From Variovorax sp. TBS-050B (GTDB lineage Bacteria > Pseudomonadota > Gammaproteobacteria > Burkholderiales > Burkholderiaceae_C), in NCBI RefSeq assembly GCF_029893635.1, contig NZ_JARXYR010000001.1:248001-312000 (forward strand): 64,000 bases of DNA. The letters are read 5' to 3'. The first letter of the stretch is position 1, and every line of letters begins with the position of its first letter. A program made the translations under genes and the position numbers. Positions 63,828 through 64,000 of this stretch are shown one piece after another. The notes under the pieces were generated by a model, which ran no database searches, had not been told where the DNA came from, and saw only the letters and a program-made list of their open reading frames with translations.

Positions 63828-64000
63828 TCAGAAGCTGATCACCTGCGCCTGCGAATCCCCGCTTGCGCTGAGCTGCTGGCGCACCTGCTGCGCGAGCGAG
63901 CCGAAGACGCGGCCCGCGAGCGTGGGTGCGTCGCGGCCGAAGACGATGCGGCTGCAGCCGTAGTCGCGCGCGGCCATGGCGATGGTCTCGGCGGTGCGGC
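63828..64000 (-). CDS. Universal stress protein UspA family, C-terminal fragment
   Basis: The last 57 codons of a gene entering from the right. RIVFGRDAPTLAGRVFGSLAQQV is the typical C-terminal ATP-binding loop of UspA proteins (G-R-x-F-G-S-x-A), followed by a short tail ending VISF. The N-terminal part is outside the window. Confidence 0.8.
   Translation of the reverse strand, partial: RTAETIAMAARDYGCSRIVFGRDAPTLAGRVFGSLAQQVRQQLSASGDSQAQVISF

Overview
The window is GC-rich DNA with dense coding, short spacers, many ATGA/TGATG start-stop overlaps and many divergent regulator-target pairs. Bug-type solute receptors, TctA/TctB, IclR/LysR/AraC/TetR regulators and a bufferin operon point to a betaproteobacterium of the Comamonadaceae, most like Variovorax. 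This is inferred from gene content and codon style; no rRNA or other phylogenetic marker is present. No rRNA, tRNA, CRISPR array, integrase or insertion sequence was seen.

Layout. 0-8.6 kb: a crotonase fragment and a Bug receptor divergent from IclR, a TSUP permease, a PhyH-type oxygenase coupled to an AAC(3)-I-like acetyltransferase, VOC and GlxA-type genes, a TehA/SLAC1 channel coupled to an SMR (Gdx/SugE) exporter, and an AraC/GyrI-like regulator. 8.6-12.6 kb: one 1263-codon gene made largely of about 106 Asp-Ala dipeptides and about 17 Leu/Gly/Asp-rich repeats, ended by a strong terminator. 12.8-18.7 kb: small metabolic and stress genes, a tannase/feruloyl-esterase lipoprotein and an amidohydrolase. 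18.7-24.6 kb: a periplasmic copper-handling cluster (Met-rich lipoprotein behind a perfect FNR/ANR-type box, CxxC protein, outer-membrane channel, multicopper oxidase, cupredoxin, CusF-like protein) with no RND inner-membrane pump. 24.6-28.6 kb: an aldolase-Bug-SDR-D-tartrate dehydratase operon, divergent from LysR, whose tarD carries a one-base frameshift.

29.5-38.6 kb: regulators, an L,D-transpeptidase-like protein, GNAT, azoreductase, a frameshifted epimerase, a peroxiredoxin-like gene divergent from TetR across a perfect operator, and MarR, thioesterase and membrane genes. 38.6-44.9 kb: a TonB receptor in operon with an ABC-2 exporter, divergent from a Fur-family regulator. 44.9-47.0 kb: a bufferin operon (Cys-rich secreted peptide, MNIO/DUF692 maturase, DUF2063 partner) behind a GTAACC-N16-CGAA ECF-type promoter. 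47.2-53.6 kb: an orphan type VI secretion island: Hcp, VgrG, DUF2169 adaptor, PAAR-like DUF4150, WHH-type nuclease effector and two immunity candidates; the end of this block has visibly lower GC. 53.6-54.6 kb: a Phd-like antitoxin with a zeta-like P-loop kinase. 54.7-64 kb: DoxX/TetR with two matching operators, an AI-2E family permease, a CBS protein, an RlmN paralogue, TctB/TctA without TctC, AraC, and small proteins up to a partial UspA.

Themes. Metal homeostasis recurs in three blocks: copper cluster, Fur-regulated TonB/ABC operon and bufferin operon. Tripartite tricarboxylate transport parts are scattered: two Bug receptors and one TctBA pair. The strongest leads are the repeat protein, the bufferin operon with its ECF promoter, the T6SS effector island and the Phd/zeta-like pair.
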